64,000 nucleotides of DNA from an uncultured Porphyromonadaceae bacterium (lineage in GTDB: Bacteria; Bacteroidota; Bacteroidia; Bacteroidales; Muribaculaceae). Made by a program: the position numbers and the translations under genes. Positions 44,393-52,800 of the stretch are shown here, one piece after another. The stretch's first letter is position 1, and each line of letters starts with the position of its first letter. A model generated the notes under the pieces. It saw nothing but the letters and a program-made list of their open reading frames with translations, had not been told where the DNA came from and did no database searches. The stretch is from positions 1 to 64,000 of the forward strand of contig CAJKBH010000010.1 in assembly GCA_905198125.1 (NCBI GenBank), read 5' to 3'.

Positions 44393-45577
44393 TTAAATCC
44401 AAGTTAGGCGTTTCCAGATGTATTCAAGGGGGCCGTGGTTGTGACGGCCTACCCAGAATCGGCAGAAGATGTACTGCACGATGAATATGGCTACGCCTAC
44501 AAAGACGCTTGGCGTGATGCCGAGCTGCAGATGCAGTCCCCAGTTATAGTAGAGAGCCGATCCGATGATGCCCTGTGTCACATAGTTGGTCATGCTCATC
44601 TTGCCGTAAGGAATCAGCCATGTAAGGGCGCGGCTCAGACCCTTGGTCTTATAGTAGGCGAACAGGATGCCCGATACCAATATGACCATGAACGAGAGGT
44701 TTGCCAGCGAAGACACAAGTATCAAAAGAGGTGTCTTGAGGTTGGGATTCGTGATATAATCACCTGTCATGGAATTCAGACCATGAAGCGGGAAGAAGCA
44801 TAATAAGGCTATGGCAAGAGCGCGGCCCCAGTATTTCAGGTTCTCTTTATGGAACCATCCCTGGCGCCCGATAAGCATACCGGCCATAAAGAGTCCCGCA
44901 GTCTGGAAAATACGGCCATGGTCCCAGGCCCAGGCAAGTGAGGCAAGCTGTCCTTCCCAAAGGTTGACCTTTACGGTAGACCAGAAGTCACCGCTGTTCT
45001 GCATTGCGAAAGTAGCTTCCCAGTAGGCTCCTGTATCAAGGCTCATAATCTGGTATGAATCCGAACATAATGAACGGACTATCTGATAAATGCATGAAGG
45101 TTGCAGCAGACATATAGTGGAAATGGCTACAATCCATTTTGTAGGCAGCTTGCAGGTCAGCACCAAAACAAAACCGATAAGTGAATACATCACAAGAATC
45201 TCGCTCGTAAAGAAAGCCGCGTTGAAATTGCCTATCAGGAACAGGATGACCAGACGCCAACTGAACCGCAGACGGAAATCCTTGCCGCGCATACGCTGGT
45301 TGTCATGCTGTATGAAGAAGCTGAAACCGAACAGCATGGCGAATATTGCGTACGCTTTGCCGCCGAACATGAAGAACAGACCGTCCCAGATAGCCTTGTC
45401 GCAGAAGTTCAGGAAATTGCTTTGCGTCGAGGTGTCGGGAAAGGAATAGAAGTTGAAATGCTCGATGGAATGGAGCAGGATAATGGCCAGCACCGCGAAG
45501 CCGCGCAGCACGTCGGCGGCATCCACGCGCCGGTGCTTACGCACGGTCGCGTCAATATGCGTTTCGTTTGTAGTCAT
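44393..45577 (-). CDS. DUF418 domain multi-pass membrane protein
   Basis: 394 aa with about ten hydrophobic helices. The N-terminal pattern RRVDAADVLRGFAVLAIILLHSIEHFNFY is typical of the DUF418/acyltransferase-3-like family, and the C-terminal GPLEYIWKRLTW is the characteristic DUF418 end. Function is unproven; related proteins modify surface glycans or antibiotics. Its own consensus promoter lies at 45603-45634, and the flavodoxin-like lipoprotein gene follows. Confidence 0.9.
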   Translation of the reverse strand: MTTNETHIDATVRKHRRVDAADVLRGFAVLAIILLHSIEHFNFYSFPDTSTQSNFLNFCDKAIWDGLFFMFGGKAYAIFAMLFGFSFFIQHDNQRMRGKDFRLRFSWRLVILFLIGNFNAAFFTSEILVMYSLIGFVLVLTCKLPTKWIVAISTICLLQPSCIYQIVRSLCSDSYQIMSLDTGAYWEATFAMQNSGDFWSTVKVNLWEGQLASLAWAWDHGRIFQTAGLFMAGMLIGRQGWFHKENLKYWGRALAIALLCFFPLHGLNSMTGDYITNPNLKTPLLILVSSLANLSFMVILVSGILFAYYKTKGLSRALTWLIPYGKMSMTNYVTQGIIGSALYYNWGLHLQLGITPSVFVGVAIFIVQYIFCRFWVGRHNHGPLEYIWKRLTWI

Positions 45578-45602
45578 GATATGGTAGTCAGGTTATTTCC
45601 TA

Positions 45603-45634
45603 CAAAGTTAATATGAATACCTTAACCAACCAAA
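45603..45634 (-). promoter_or_regulatory. Promoter of the DUF418 gene (TTTG-N20-TAACTTTG)
   Basis: On the minus strand TTTG (45634-45631) and TAACTTTG (45610-45603) with a 20-base spacer, 26 bases before the ATG at 45577. Confidence 0.78.
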
Positions 45635-45651
45635 TAAGATGAAATATGTAT

Positions 45652-46302
45652 TTACAGGTCGAAAGATTCTATTTCGGTTTTAATACGATTCTCTATATCC
45701 TCTGGTCCTATGGGATAGATTGGCCGGAGGGTGGCAAAATGAGAGTCGGGGAGGAATCGATTGCCACGCGTTAGCATTGCAATCAGGTTCTTGGACTTTA
45801 ATCTATGGCCGGAATACTTTAAGGCCAAACGAATCATGTTCTGTAACTTAACACCATGCTCAAGTAACGAATAGATGTCATAATAGTCACGGAATTTGCT
45901 ACGACGCAACATGACTTCCATTTTCATCGCACCTATAGACAGAGGATCTGCAAGCCTTATATTATTGAGAAAAGGAATCTCTGCCTGCAAATGAGAATAA
46001 TTGGGATTGGCATAAAAGGAAATTTTAACTCCGTTTACAATATATTCTATATGATCCAAGTCCAGAATATCGCATTTCTCCACTTCGCCTATGGATTGGA
46101 GTTCCTTTCTGATTGTCGGCCAATCTACTTCGCGTTTCTCGTCTTTAGATTTCCTCCAGGACATAAAATCCAGATCCTCGCTTTGTCTGGTTGCTAATTG
46201 AAGGGAAAGAGCTGTGCCTCCCACAAGAACATAAGGCTTGATGCATTCAAGTTTTGAGAGAGCCTCAAAAATGGAGGAAGTATGCGGAGCGAGACCTTTC
46301 AT
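45652..46302 (-). CDS. AbiEii/AbiGii-type nucleotidyltransferase toxin
   Basis: 216-aa nucleotidyltransferase of the type IV toxin-antitoxin/abortive-infection AbiE group. The fold signature is LVGGTAL (residues 26-32) and the metal pair EDLDF (Asp43 and Asp45), with a later conserved MKMEVMLRRSKFRDYYDIYSL helix region. It would block host translation or growth by transferring nucleotides, perhaps onto tRNA as MenT toxins do. A 118-aa partner starts just upstream on the same strand, with a 6-base gap. The DNA looks more AT-rich than the flanking DUF418 gene. Confidence 0.88.
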   Translation of the reverse strand: MKGLAPHTSSIFEALSKLECIKPYVLVGGTALSLQLATRQSEDLDFMSWRKSKDEKREVDWPTIRKELQSIGEVEKCDILDLDHIEYIVNGVKISFYANPNYSHLQAEIPFLNNIRLADPLSIGAMKMEVMLRRSKFRDYYDIYSLLEHGVKLQNMIRLALKYSGHRLKSKNLIAMLTRGNRFLPDSHFATLRPIYPIGPEDIENRIKTEIESFDL

Positions 46303-46308
46303 AGGATA

Positions 46309-46665
46309 TCAAGCGTTGATTAGTTTGTTGACGTGGCGAGTCTGCAATGACTTTAAATAGGCGTCAGGGCGCTTGGCTTTGAAATAATACCAGGCAAAGA
46401 AGCGGTTTAATGTATAGAGGTAGGCTCCTTCCGGAACTAACAACTTACGCCATGCCGACTTAATCTTTCGATATGAATAAATATTAAACAGCTGCTTGAT
46501 TTCAGGTAAATCAAGATATCGCATTGTCAAGGCAATCAGTTGTTCGTCATCAATGTTTTCTATTGTTATTGAAGTTAAATCATACGACCAAAACGCATGC
46601 TCCGCCTTCAATGCCGAAAGCAGATTGTTCTTCGCGCGGTCAATATGATTTCTGTCTTTTATCAT
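46309..46665 (-). CDS. Putative partner (antitoxin) of the AbiEii-type toxin
   Basis: 118 aa, upstream of the toxin gene with a 6-base gap, as expected for an antitoxin. The sequence is helical (FWSYDLTSITIENIDDEQLIALTMRYLDLPEIKQLF). The FW-acid pattern resembles the DUF6922 family found beside such toxins in Bacteroidetes, not the longer HTH-containing AbiEi. A classical AbiEi wing or HTH is not visible. The role as antitoxin is inferred from position and size. Confidence 0.6.
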   Translation of the reverse strand: MIKDRNHIDRAKNNLLSALKAEHAFWSYDLTSITIENIDDEQLIALTMRYLDLPEIKQLFNIYSYRKIKSAWRKLLVPEGAYLYTLNRFFAWYYFKAKRPDAYLKSLQTRHVNKLINA

Positions 46666-46698
46666 CTTTGTTATTAACCCGAAAATAGGCTAAAAGTA

Positions 46699-47493
46699 TT
46701 ATTTCGTTTTGAGTGAGGAGAGAAAGTCGAGGAAGATGGGGAGCCATTGGGATTTGTACCGGTATGAATCGCGGAATCCCCATCCGTGGCCGCCGGTAGG
46801 GTATATGTGCAGGGAGGCGGGAACTCCATGTCGTTGAAGTGCGGTGTAGTAATTCACGGCGTTGGCTACCGGCACGATGTTGTCGTCACTGCAGTGGAAT
46901 ATAAGGGCCGGGGGAGTGTCTTCGGTTATCTGCAGCTCATTGGAATATTTCACTTCCAACTCCTTAGATGGATTCTCTCCTAACAGATTTGCTCTGGAAC
47001 CCATGTGTGTGTATTCAGGGTCCATCGTTATGACAGGGTAAAACAGAATCTGGAAATCCGGACGCGATTCCTTGTCGTAATGTGTGGCAACGGTAGATGC
47101 AAGATGGCCGCCGGCCGAGAATCCCATGACACCGGTTTTATCTATGCCCCATTCCTTGGCATGTTCGCGCATGATCTTGATCGCCTTGCGCACGTCGTCG
47201 CCCGGCACTTCCGACTGTCCGTGAGGCAGACGGTAATCCACCACGGCGTATGTGACACCCAAGTTATTGAGTTCGCCGGCAAAATCGAAGCCTTCGTGAT
47301 CCATCGCCTTCATGGCGTAACCGCCGCCGGGGCATCCCACAACAGCCACTCCCGAACTCTTGTCGGCCGGATATACATACATCATACCGGCATCTTTGTC
47401 GGTTCCCAACGGTATCTTGACCGGTTCTTTGCCCATCGATGTCAAATACACCATGCCGACTGCTAAAACTGTCATCAAAAGCTTCTTATTCAT
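46699..47493 (-). CDS. Secreted alpha/beta hydrolase (BD-FAE-like esterase)
   Basis: 264 aa with a signal peptide (MNKKLLMTVLAVGMVYLTS). The oxyanion motif GCPGGGYAMKA, the nucleophile elbow GFSAGGH, Asp in HCSDDNIVPV and the catalytic His in GGHGWGF make a full Ser-Asp-His triad. It belongs to the acetyl esterase/feruloyl esterase-like (BD-FAE, DUF1749-type) group common in Bacteroidetes, which removes acetyl or feruloyl groups from plant glycans. Its start overlaps the end of the broken HEPN gene by 8 bases. It is more GC-rich in feel than its toxin-antitoxin neighbours, so the latter may have been inserted around it. Confidence 0.9.
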   Translation of the reverse strand: MNKKLLMTVLAVGMVYLTSMGKEPVKIPLGTDKDAGMMYVYPADKSSGVAVVGCPGGGYAMKAMDHEGFDFAGELNNLGVTYAVVDYRLPHGQSEVPGDDVRKAIKIMREHAKEWGIDKTGVMGFSAGGHLASTVATHYDKESRPDFQILFYPVITMDPEYTHMGSRANLLGENPSKELEVKYSNELQITEDTPPALIFHCSDDNIVPVANAVNYYTALQRHGVPASLHIYPTGGHGWGFRDSYRYKSQWLPIFLDFLSSLKTK

Positions 47494-47924
47494 AGTTTAT
47501 TGTTGTTATCTGATTAGTTTGAGTTGCAGACTCAATTATATTTTGAATCCTGTTAATGTAATCCTTTACTTGAGGGATTAAGGGGAACACATCTTTTTCT
47601 TCCCAATCAAACAAGTCTTCGTAATCTCCTGATTGGCGCATTGTGAATAATCTGCCCAATAGCTTGGAATCTTCTTCATGCAGCATACCTGTTTTGACAT
47701 AAGATGAACTTATCATACGGATAACTCCTCTATGAGTCGTAGCATCTATGCCTGCGCTGATCAGCAAAGCGGCGCTTGCGTAATATGCGGCATAATTATA
47801 AGCGATTGGCTGCAAGAGTCCAATATCCCAGAGATCCGACATCCGTGACTTACTTTATAGTTTTAATGGCCCTCTCAAGTCTGTATTCGACAATATCTGA
47901 CCGTTCTTTAGAATTTAGTGTCAT
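47486..47924 (-). pseudogene. HEPN-domain toxin, inactivated by a stop codon and a frameshift
   Basis: Reading from ATG 47924 gives MTLNSKERSDIVEYRLERA, then IKTIK and TAA at 47852-47850 where Glu is expected (GAA to TAA). The same frame continues VTDVGSLGYWTLAANRL before meeting a second stop at 47798-47796. One extra base in the AT run at about 47794-47798 shifts the frame. The C-terminal frame, YAAYYASAALLISAGID, then THRGVIRMISSSYVKTGM and MRQSGDYEDLFD, is the usual HEPN ending. Restored, it would be a ~145-aa UPF0332-type HEPN RNase. A partial product could start at the ATG 47842, but it lacks helix 1. It lies 20 bases after an intact MNT gene. Confidence 0.9.
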
Positions 47925-47944
47925 ATAGAAGTTGTCTAAGGTAT

Positions 47945-48283
47945 TCAATTTTGAAAGATGATTATCTTATCATTCTCAACGTTCTTGTAGAAAGGAAGAA
48001 AGTTGCGTTTAATCCATCCTGCAAATGAATATACACGAGGCGTAACCCATTCGTCAAAATCCCATCCTATCTGTTCGAAAGGCCATCCATATTCGTCCCA
48101 TTTAGAAATAGGCAGTCGTTCTTCGCCAGGGACGAGAATATGAAGGTCCCAGTCAGAGTCCGGACGAGCATCGCCACGTGCTCGTGAACCGTATAGAGAT
48201 ACCTGTGATCCTTTAGGTAGAATCTCTGCGGCTTTATTTATGATTGCCTGGACAATCCTGTTATATTTCTCCTGCTCTAACAT
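47945..48283 (-). CDS. MNT-type nucleotidyltransferase antitoxin
   Basis: 112-aa minimal nucleotidyltransferase. The active-site motif is YGSRARGDARPDSDWDL, with GS at 32-33 and metal-binding Asp44 and Asp46. In characterised HEPN/MNT modules this enzyme inactivates the HEPN RNase by adding AMP units to it. Here the enzyme appears intact whereas the partner HEPN gene (20 bases downstream) is broken. It has its own promoter at 48302-48332. Confidence 0.9.
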   Translation of the reverse strand: MLEQEKYNRIVQAIINKAAEILPKGSQVSLYGSRARGDARPDSDWDLHILVPGEERLPISKWDEYGWPFEQIGWDFDEWVTPRVYSFAGWIKRNFLPFYKNVENDKIIIFQN

Positions 48284-48298
48284 AAATCTGATTTATAA

Positions 48299-48439
48299 AT
48301 GCAAAAATACATCTTTTTTCTAAATAAACAAGCATTGAAGGAAAGATTGTATCCGTTATTAGCTCAGACAGAATGCCTCGATGAACTGATTTTGAATTAT
48401 AATGCTTCAAAAGTTGTTTCATTATTAATGAGTGCATGA
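48299..48439 (+). CDS. Possible small protein of 46 aa
   Basis: ATG 48299 to TGA 48439 on the plus strand codes for 46 residues beginning MQKYIFFLNKQALKERLY, a helical sequence with normal amino acid use. I do not recognise it. It overlaps the minus-strand promoter of the MNT gene, so both cannot be strongly expressed at once. It may be a relic of another toxin-antitoxin protein or chance. Confidence 0.3.
   Translation: MQKYIFFLNKQALKERLYPLLAQTECLDELILNYNASKVVSLLMSA
48302..48332 (-). promoter_or_regulatory. Promoter of the MNT-HEPN operon (CTTG-N19-TATTTTTG)
   Basis: On the minus strand CTTG (48332-48329) with 19 bases to TATTTTTG (48309-48302), 19 bases before the MNT ATG. Confidence 0.6.
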
Positions 48440-48440
48440 C

Positions 48441-48469
48441 GTTCTGTGACCGTACTTAGGTCAAAGAAC
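48441..48469 (+). promoter_or_regulatory. Stem-loop just upstream of the GH106-like gene
   Basis: Arms GTTCTGTGACC (48441-48451) and GGTCAAAGAAC (48459-48469) pair over 11 positions with one mismatch and a 7-base loop. The right arm ends 8 bases before the ATG at 48478, so it could cover the ribosome entry region or be an operator. Confidence 0.4.
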
Positions 48470-48477
48470 TGATAAAA

Positions 48478-51252
48478 ATGAAACAATTCTTAATTTCATT
48501 ATTCTTTGGCATTGTGCTGTCGTTTCAGATGTTTGCCGGTCGAACCGTTCAACCCTCACATCCCGTGACCGGCTGTTACTGGGAATGGATGAACGGTAAT
48601 ATATCCAAAGAGGGTATAACCAAGGACCTGGAATATATGAAGGCGGCAGGTATAGAGTCTGCTTTTATATTCGACACGTGGGTCGGCGTGAGTCGTGGCC
48701 CGGTTGATTATGGAAGCAGGGAATGGATAGATGCGGTCAAACATGCATGTAAGGAAGCAAAGCGCCTCGGCATTGTGTTGGGTCTGCACAATTCGCCGGG
48801 CTATACGGCTATGGGAGGTCCCTGGATAAAACCGGAAGAATCAATGAAACAGCTTACATGGAGTGTGTCCGGCCGAAAAAATCCACCTGTTCCGGTGCAC
48901 AAGATGGGTTTCTACCGTGACATCAAGACATTCAAAACCTCTTGTGACGATGAAATGCAGACTCTGAACCGCCGAATTGAGAAAGACGGAACGGTCATAG
49001 TCAGACTGAACAGAAAGAAGCCGGTAATAGGTATAAATCTGTGGCGTGGGGAAAGGGAAAAGCCGCTGGACCCGTTCGACGGTCCCCGCGATTATGCGCC
49101 AAAAATCAAGGTGGAAATAAGCGAAGACGGCAGGAACTGGCAGAATGTTGGAACGATGTCCGGGCGTCCGTTGAAAGCGAGAGACATACCGATGCACCTG
49201 TCGTTTGAGCCGACAAGCGGAAAATATATCCGACTGACGGCAAACCGCGGTTCGAATCTGGACCGTATGGAAGTCCTGACCTCTCCCGGCAGCGGTATCA
49301 CATATCGCAGGGTCGGATACACCACCAACGGCGAAACGGTCACAGCCGCTTCCGAGGCCGGAATCGGACTTGAAGTGGACAAACTGTCGCGCAAGGGAGT
49401 GGAGGCGCATTTCAACCGCTTTCTCAAGCCGCTTCTTGAGGAGTTGAAGGAATTCTGCGGCTCGACCTTACAATACATCTGCATAGACAGTTGGGAAGCG
49501 GGCGGTCAGGATTGGACGGAGGCCCTTGGTCCGGAATATATCACTACAGGAGAAGGCAAGGATTTTCTATATGGGGGCATAGGCAGAATCACCGAGGCTA
49601 AACAGAAGCTTTTCATGTCTGAGTTCCTTCTTCCTTTCAAGAAAATGATAGGCCGTTATGGCCTTAAACTGGCCGGAGAACCATACGGTAACGGAGACTT
49701 CGACCGCAAGGAATACGGCATGTCGTTTGATTTGCCGATGAGTGAATATTGGGCCAGATGTCATTACGGTTCGATTGAGAGGCCATATTTTGTGTCACGG
49801 TACGGCCACAGTGCGGGACGCGACATCATAGGATGTGAATGTTTCACGGCCTATCCCGGCGATGCGGACATTCAACCCGTCTTGAGCAATTTCAAGGATG
49901 ATATAGACAAACTGTGTGATACGGGGGTAAATTATTTTGTACTGCATTGTGTCGCTCACCAGAACGACGACCGTAATCCGCTGACAATGGGCCCGTTCGG
50001 TACACGTTTCGACCGCTGTCATGCCAATGTCGATTCGGTACGTGCTATTACGGATTACATGCGCGGCAGAGTCGAGTTACAGAAGTCGCGTGTGACTTTC
50101 GACTACCATACAGGGGATGAGGGAGAACGTGCATATATAAGGTTGCCGCGCGGAGCCTCGGAGGTAAAGGCTGTGCTGTATTGTCATCAGAATATGACGG
50201 AGGAGGCGCTGTTCCGCAGTGCGGCGTTCACTGCGGCAATGGACAGCCTTGGCGTTGCGATGGCATTCGTGCAGCGAGGTTCGCAAAACTGGGACACGGA
50301 GGATGGCTGTCAGAAGCGCTTTGAGAGAATAATGGCTGATTTTGCCAAAGGTACCGAGCATCCGGAGATTGAAACGGTACCCATAATTCCGTTCGGACAT
50401 TCCGCACAGGCAACCTTTCCGTGGAATTTTGCAGCGTGGAACCCTGACAGGACCCTCTGCATAATCTCGTTTCACGGAGATGCACCGCGCACCAATCTTT
50501 GCGGATATGGCAGAGAGAATGTAGAATGGGGACGTACACGAAACATAGATTATATTCCGGGGCTGATGATCGAGGGGGAATATGAATGGTGGGAGGCGCG
50601 GGTGCGTCCTGCGCTTGCATTCCGGATGATGTATCCCGACAGCCGCATCTCGTTTCTGTGCGATGCCGGCAGGGGACATTTCGACCTCTCCGACGAGACG
50701 CAGCGTTACATAGCACGGTTCATAGCCAAATCCATGAATAATCCTCGACCCAAGGAAGGCCGTCTCTATTCGCGATGGTATGCAGATGGCTCTGAAAGCA
50801 CCGATCCGCACGACTGTTTCTGGTATCATGACGACGAGATGGTCGAACGGACCAAGGCGATATATGCCGCTTCTCATAATAGGAAAATGCAGTATCTCGG
50901 CGCGAAGGTAAATGGTGAGATAATAAAATACAATGCGTCCGGCCATGTGAAAATGAACGCGTCTGTTCCCGGCACAGAATTCGTTATCGAGCCGTTCTTT
51001 TCCGAAGATGACCGCAAAACGTTGACCGCGGATCATTCTGTATCAAGACCAAGGGCCGTTTTGATTGCCGGACCTGCCATACAGACGGGGGAATATAGTT
51101 TCCGTGTCGATGACAATTATTTCGGGAAAGATTCACGCCGCTCCTGGCAGACCGTTACCATCTGTCTGGAGGCCGACGGCGACGACGAATACAAATCGGC
51201 TGTTCAGGAAATAAACATAAAAATAGAATCTTTACTGAATGCTAATCAGTGA
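48478..51252 (+). CDS. GH106-like glycosidase fused to an alpha/beta-hydrolase domain
   Basis: 924 aa with a signal peptide (MKQFLISLFFGIVLSFQMFA). Residues ~30-125 (PSHPVTGCYWEWMNGNISK, SAFIFDTWVG, LGLHNSPGYTAMGGPW) and ~310-560 (CIDSWEAGGQDW, LAGEPYGNGDF, LHCVAHQNDDRNPLTMGPFGT) look like a TIM barrel of the GH106 alpha-L-rhamnosidase type. A beta-rich insertion (~140-300) interrupts it. From ~560 the chain becomes an esterase-like domain: VLYCHQNM, nucleophile elbow FGHSAQA with Ser642, then ISFHGDAP. The usual GH106 C-terminal modules are missing. One polypeptide could thus remove a sugar and an ester group from a pectin-like side chain; the substrate is inference. Confidence 0.78.
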   Translation: MKQFLISLFFGIVLSFQMFAGRTVQPSHPVTGCYWEWMNGNISKEGITKDLEYMKAAGIESAFIFDTWVGVSRGPVDYGSREWIDAVKHACKEAKRLGIVLGLHNSPGYTAMGGPWIKPEESMKQLTWSVSGRKNPPVPVHKMGFYRDIKTFKTSCDDEMQTLNRRIEKDGTVIVRLNRKKPVIGINLWRGEREKPLDPFDGPRDYAPKIKVEISEDGRNWQNVGTMSGRPLKARDIPMHLSFEPTSGKYIRLTANRGSNLDRMEVLTSPGSGITYRRVGYTTNGETVTAASEAGIGLEVDKLSRKGVEAHFNRFLKPLLEELKEFCGSTLQYICIDSWEAGGQDWTEALGPEYITTGEGKDFLYGGIGRITEAKQKLFMSEFLLPFKKMIGRYGLKLAGEPYGNGDFDRKEYGMSFDLPMSEYWARCHYGSIERPYFVSRYGHSAGRDIIGCECFTAYPGDADIQPVLSNFKDDIDKLCDTGVNYFVLHCVAHQNDDRNPLTMGPFGTRFDRCHANVDSVRAITDYMRGRVELQKSRVTFDYHTGDEGERAYIRLPRGASEVKAVLYCHQNMTEEALFRSAAFTAAMDSLGVAMAFVQRGSQNWDTEDGCQKRFERIMADFAKGTEHPEIETVPIIPFGHSAQATFPWNFAAWNPDRTLCIISFHGDAPRTNLCGYGRENVEWGRTRNIDYIPGLMIEGEYEWWEARVRPALAFRMMYPDSRISFLCDAGRGHFDLSDETQRYIARFIAKSMNNPRPKEGRLYSRWYADGSESTDPHDCFWYHDDEMVERTKAIYAASHNRKMQYLGAKVNGEIIKYNASGHVKMNASVPGTEFVIEPFFSEDDRKTLTADHSVSRPRAVLIAGPAIQTGEYSFRVDDNYFGKDSRRSWQTVTICLEADGDDEYKSAVQEINIKIESLLNANQ

Positions 51253-51280
51253 TGTGGCAGGATGTACTGTTTCGTTGACA

Positions 51281-51312
51281 AAAAACTCCTGTCCATGTAA
51301 CCGGGCAGGAGT
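51281..51312 (-). terminator. Terminator of the histidine phosphatase gene
   Basis: Arms ACTCCTGTCC (51285-51294) and GGGCAGGAGT (51303-51312), ten pairs with one G-U, 8-base loop. On the minus strand TTTTTGTC follows the stem, so it ends the phosphatase transcript. Confidence 0.8.
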
Positions 51313-51340
51313 CAATATGGTGAATAAGTGTATCTGATGC

Positions 51341-52651
51341 TCAGTCGAGGGCGTCGTAGGCGGCGAGGGCCCGGGCGAAGCGGGCCTCGACGTCGGCCAG
51401 GTCATAAAGGCCATCGGCATTCTTCTGTAATCCCTTTAACGACAACGGGTAAATCATGGGTGGATTATCCAGATTAAGCAACTCCATGTCGCGGAGCTGG
51501 TCGACGCTCTGATATACCAGATTGATGTCGGCATATTCCTTGCCGTCGGCTCCGAGGAATTTTTCAACCACGAGTTTGCAGCCTATAGGTGTCTTTTTCT
51601 CGATGGTGCCGGGAAGCTCATATTCCTCCACTCCAAGCGCTGAGGCAACGGAACCGATGTTGCTGTCGTGTCCTACCAGGAACGTGAACTTGCGGTTGGG
51701 AGAGCGGAGTTCATCGTACATATATTGAATCAGCGGATTAGCGACATTGGTCGCTACTATCGGCGTGGCAAACAGCACATCCTGATATGTGTCCTTGATC
51801 TTGGCCAATTGTTCCACATCCTTGCGGCTGAGTTTGTGGCCGAAAGTTGCCGCCAGGGTATCGGGAGTCTCGTAATATTGCAGAATCATCGCATCGCTTG
51901 CACCGTTATAGTCCTGAAGCGCTGACCCTTTCTTGAAATGCGGTTCCTGCCATTGTTCCAGAACAATCTCGGTGTCGTAGTTGTCCAATCCTGCCATTGC
52001 GGGATCGTTTTCCTTAGCCATAGGGCTCTGGTCCATGTCAAGAGTCCGGTGCATCAGATTATAGTTTGGCGTCAGTTTCTCGTTGACGCCCCGCATCCCT
52101 TTCTTTCCGCCCATTGCATTCATCTGCCTTAAGGCTTCCTCCTTGAATTTAGGACCGGCCTTGGTGAGCTGCGGGTTGAACAGCGGATCCATCTGACTCG
52201 GGGTGAAACGGTGGTTTACCGTAATCCCTCCGACGGGCATGAATCCGGATGTGAAGTATTGTGCGGTGGCTATGCAACGTTGCATGGAGTTGGCTATGAC
52301 GTTGACGTCGTTGGCTGTAGGAATACAGTTCTCGGGGAACAGTCCGGCGTCTACCGCCCAATTACGGAAATACTGTCCCATCATGGTTTCCAGTGCCCCG
52401 CCGCGGCTTGTAAGCTCGGATTTGCCAACACCCCATTTGTGCCATTTGTGAGGCGTCATGCGACCAAGCGCACTCTTGGAGTCGGAGAGGGGAGCGCGTA
52501 TGTTGTGACGGCTCAGCACCACTGCCTCCTGCAACTTATACTTGTCTTTGAACTCCCGGCTACGCTGTGCCTGTGCCTGACATACGGTCGGTGCCGATAG
52601 AGCCGCTATCAGCGCCATACAGAGAAGTAATGTTCTGTTTTTCATATTCAT
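51341..52651 (-). CDS. Secreted histidine-type acid phosphatase
   Basis: 436 aa with a signal peptide (ending about APTVCQA). The histidine phosphatase motif RHNIRAP lies at residues 48-54, with Asn in place of the usual Gly (RHGxRxP) and catalytic His49. The C-terminal proton donor motif VGHDSNIG (~residue 326) has the HD pair. Related Bacteroidetes enzymes include phytase-like (MINPP) and glucose-1-phosphate phosphatases; the substrate here is unclear. Two ATGs (52651 and 52645) are equally possible starts. It is monocistronic with a clear terminator. Confidence 0.9.
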   Translation of the reverse strand: MNMKNRTLLLCMALIAALSAPTVCQAQAQRSREFKDKYKLQEAVVLSRHNIRAPLSDSKSALGRMTPHKWHKWGVGKSELTSRGGALETMMGQYFRNWAVDAGLFPENCIPTANDVNVIANSMQRCIATAQYFTSGFMPVGGITVNHRFTPSQMDPLFNPQLTKAGPKFKEEALRQMNAMGGKKGMRGVNEKLTPNYNLMHRTLDMDQSPMAKENDPAMAGLDNYDTEIVLEQWQEPHFKKGSALQDYNGASDAMILQYYETPDTLAATFGHKLSRKDVEQLAKIKDTYQDVLFATPIVATNVANPLIQYMYDELRSPNRKFTFLVGHDSNIGSVASALGVEEYELPGTIEKKTPIGCKLVVEKFLGADGKEYADINLVYQSVDQLRDMELLNLDNPPMIYPLSLKGLQKNADGLYDLADVEARFARALAAYDALD

Positions 52652-52756
52652 TTTTTTAAGGTCTTTCTTGATTTATTAACGTTTAAATCGGTTAGTGGTT
52701 TATTGACATTATAGCATCTTCATCGTCATATTCCCATATATTTGAAATAATTTGAT

Positions 52757-52764
52757 TACCTTTG
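52757..52764 (+). promoter_or_regulatory. -7 box upstream of the first ECF sigma gene
   Basis: TACCTTTG matches TAnnTTTG, 36 bases before the ATG at 52801. No TTTG occurs 19-22 bases upstream, so it may be a weak or alternative promoter. Confidence 0.45.
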
Positions 52765-52800
52765 TAGCAGAAATATCCTGTTCTCCAACATTAACAGTCG

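Noticed and set aside
47486..47842. Stand-alone 118-aa protein starting at 47842
   Set aside because: It is the C-terminal part of the HEPN gene whose true start is at 47924; the first residues are out-of-frame reading of the conserved GYWTLAANR segment.
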